A DNA stretch of 6,839 bases from CAZJGF01 sp964545665. GTDB lineage: Bacteria > Chloroflexota > Dehalococcoidia > GIF9 > AB-539-J10. Within the stretch, counting starts at the first letter, position 1. Each line of letters opens with the position of its first letter. The position numbers were made by a program, and so were the translations under genes. The notes beneath the pieces were generated by a model. The model searched no databases. It was given only the letters and a program-made list of their open reading frames with translations, and was not told where the DNA came from. The stretch lies in contig CAZJGF010000085.1 of the NCBI GenBank assembly GCA_964545665.1, positions 1-6,839 of the forward strand. The letters run 5' to 3'. This document shows positions 5,351 to 6,839 of the stretch, piece after piece.

Positions 5351-6839
5351 ATGAAGCAGACGTGGAAGGCTACATCCATTATAATTGCTGTCAGTCTTCT
5401 GATTAGTTTGGCAGGCTTTGCCTCGCCACTATTCGCCGATGATAGCCAGGAGGAAAGTCTTGCCTCTGACCGTTTCATAGTCCAGTTCGAGCCTGGCATG
5501 AGCGGGAGCGATATGGCTCAGGTGCATCAGCAGTTGGGAGGCGAACTCGAGGCCAGCATTCCGGAACTTGGCGTCCAAGTAGTCAGTGTCCCTCACCACG
5601 AGAGGTTCTCTAAGTCCCAAGCTTATCGCTCCCATAGCAAAGTACGTTGTGTTGAGCCTGATTACGTGGCGGAAGTTGTTGATGTCCCTAATGACCCCTA
5701 TTTCGATGACGATCACCAGTGGGGTATGTTCAAAGTCGAAGCTGCCCAGGCCTGGGATATAACCCACGGCAGCTCTAACACCTGCATCGCTATTCTGGAT
5801 ACCGGCATTGACAGCAGCCACCCCGATTTAGGAGCCAAGGTAGTGGCTAAGACGAACTTCAGCGGTAGTAGTACGGCGGAGCCAGGTAATGATCACGGTA
5901 CCCATGTTGCCGGCATTGCCGCTGCCATAACCGATAATGGCGTCGGCGTTGCTGGTTTGGGCTATAACTCAAGCCTTATGAATGTGAAAGTGTTGGATGA
6001 CGATGGCACCGGCTACTACTCCTGGATCGCCCAGGGCATTGTCTGGGCCACAGATAACGGAGCTGATGTAATCAACCTCAGCCTGGGTGGAAGCAGTTTT
6101 TCCTCAACACTGCAGCAGGCGGTGGACTACGCCTGGAATCACGGCGTGGTGGTGGTAGCCGCCGCTGGCAATGATGGAAGCTCCGGCTACTTCTACCCTG
6201 CCTACTACGATAACTGCATAGCAGTTGCCGCCACCGATGCCAGTGACAACCTGGCTTCATGGTCAAATTATGGCAGTTGGGTAGACGTCGCCGCTCCTGG
6301 ATCAGCCTATTCTACTAAGACCGATGGTCAATATGGCTATATGTCTGGCACATCCATGGCTTCTCCCTATGTCGCTGGCCTGGCCGGTCTGGTGTTCTCC
6401 GTTGCTAGCGACAGCAATGGCAATGGCTGGCTTAACGACGAAGTAAGGTCGAGGATAGAAGATGGCTCCGATGATGTCGGCATAAATGTAGCCCATGGGC
6501 GCATCAATGCCTACCAGGCGGTGCAAGGCTCATCATCACCACCCCCACCACCGTCACCTGGCCAGATCTCAGGAAGCGTCACCGATGCCGATACCAGAAA
6601 AGCCATAAGCGGAGCCACAGTCAACAACGGCACAACGTCAGCCGCCACAAATTCAAATGGAAGCTACACCATTCCCGACGTCTCCCAGGGGACCTATACT
6701 GTCACCGCCTCAGCCAATGGCTACCAAAGCTCTTCCGAGACCATAACTGTAGCATCAGGACAAACAGCTACCGCTAACTTTTCTCTGGCCAGGGAAGCAT
6801 CACCCCCACCACCGTCACCTGGCCAGATCTCAGGAAGCG
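5351..6839 (+). CDS. secreted subtilisin-like serine protease (S8) with repeated C-terminal domains, 3' end beyond window
   Basis: The frame is open for 496 codons to the window edge with no stop. Residues 1-29 form a signal peptide: basic start, hydrophobic core IIAVSLLISLAGFA, likely cleavage after LFA. Residues 40-108 look like an I9 inhibitor propeptide, from RFIVQFEPGMSG to VEPDYVAEV. The S8 domain (about 115-392) carries the whole triad: Asp150 in AILDTGIDSSHPDL, His182 in NDHGTHVAG and Ser335 in SGTSMASPYVAG, with oxyanion Asn274 in AAGND. It should be an active extracellular or surface endopeptidase. After a linker with five prolines (397-401), residues 404-480 resemble a carboxypeptidase-regulatory-like beta sandwich: GQISGSVTD, GATVNN, NGSYTIPDV, GTYTVTASANGY. 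A second linker and GQISGS then begin again at 485-496, so at least two such domains are expected. Substrate and anchoring are unknown. Confidence 0.94.
   Translation, partial: MKQTWKATSIIIAVSLLISLAGFASPLFADDSQEESLASDRFIVQFEPGMSGSDMAQVHQQLGGELEASIPELGVQVVSVPHHERFSKSQAYRSHSKVRCVEPDYVAEVVDVPNDPYFDDDHQWGMFKVEAAQAWDITHGSSNTCIAILDTGIDSSHPDLGAKVVAKTNFSGSSTAEPGNDHGTHVAGIAAAITDNGVGVAGLGYNSSLMNVKVLDDDGTGYYSWIAQGIVWATDNGADVINLSLGGSSFSSTLQQAVDYAWNHGVVVVAAAGNDGSSGYFYPAYYDNCIAVAATDASDNLASWSNYGSWVDVAAPGSAYSTKTDGQYGYMSGTSMASPYVAGLAGLVFSVASDSNGNGWLNDEVRSRIEDGSDDVGINVAHGRINAYQAVQGSSSPPPPPSPGQISGSVTDADTRKAISGATVNNGTTSAATNSNGSYTIPDVSQGTYTVTASANGYQSSSETITVASGQTATANFSLAREASPPPPSPGQISGS
6540..6578 (+). repeat. first copy of a 39-bp exact direct repeat in the protease gene
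   Basis: Identical to 6801-6839 over all 39 bases, at a spacing of 261 bp (87 codons). It encodes the proline-rich linker and the first residues of the beta domain (PPPPSPGQISGS). The match starts at 6540 and is cut by the window edge in the second copy. Confidence 0.95.
6801..6839 (+). repeat. second copy of the 39-bp direct repeat, cut by the window edge
   Basis: Exact copy of 6540-6578 in the same reading frame. Identity at silent positions points to recent duplication of a linker-plus-domain unit and not to selection on protein sequence alone. Confidence 0.95.

Overview
The window looks like chromosome from an uncultivated Chloroflexota bacterium, possibly of the Dehalococcoidia. This is inferred from gene types only: an LppX/LprAFG-like lipoprotein tail, a DUF951 protein, a long-form (type 2) orotidine-phosphate decarboxylase, a split MaoC hydratase pair and a small SWIM-type zinc protein. 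No marker gene is present, so the assignment is tentative. TGA is used as an ordinary stop (hicB, pyrF, folC), which indicates the standard bacterial code.

Layout. Positions 1-408 (+) hold the C-terminal part of a probable lipoprotein. After a short spacer comes a minus-strand hicB-hicA toxin-antitoxin pair (997 to 501). The hicA reading frame carries an internal TGA at codon 10, so the toxin appears inactivated while the antitoxin is intact. Upstream on the same strand lie a DUF951 gene (1307-1119), a patch of hairpin-forming intergenic repeats (about 1339-1490), pyrF (2293-1493) and two adjacent MaoC-like hotdog genes (2798-2313 and 3264-2827). The MaoC pair and pyrF are tightly packed and probably form one transcript. 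From 3375 folC runs divergently (+), headed by a perfect extended -10 box. Its 3' end overlaps by 19 bp the convergent gene for a small SWIM zinc-finger protein (4948-4676). Positions 4949-5350 contain a likely frameshifted remnant of a small minus-strand gene plus candidate promoters. From 5351 to the right edge runs a secreted subtilisin-like protease (S8), open at its 3' end, with a signal peptide, I9-type propeptide, complete catalytic triad, proline-rich linker and a carboxypeptidase-regulatory-like beta domain. The linker and domain start repeating at the window edge.

How the genes relate. pyrF (pyrimidine synthesis) and folC (folate polyglutamylation) are housekeeping genes. The MaoC pair resembles two-subunit (R)-hydratases in which one subunit carries the catalytic Asp/His and the other is a structural partner. 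The lipoprotein and the protease act outside the cytoplasm. I see no CRISPR array, phage, insertion sequence, rRNA, tRNA or recognisable riboswitch, and no convincing new multi-gene system. The most notable items are two broken genes (hicA and the 5043-5296 remnant), the tandem duplication in the protease tail, the zinc mini-protein overlapping folC, and the repeat patch.
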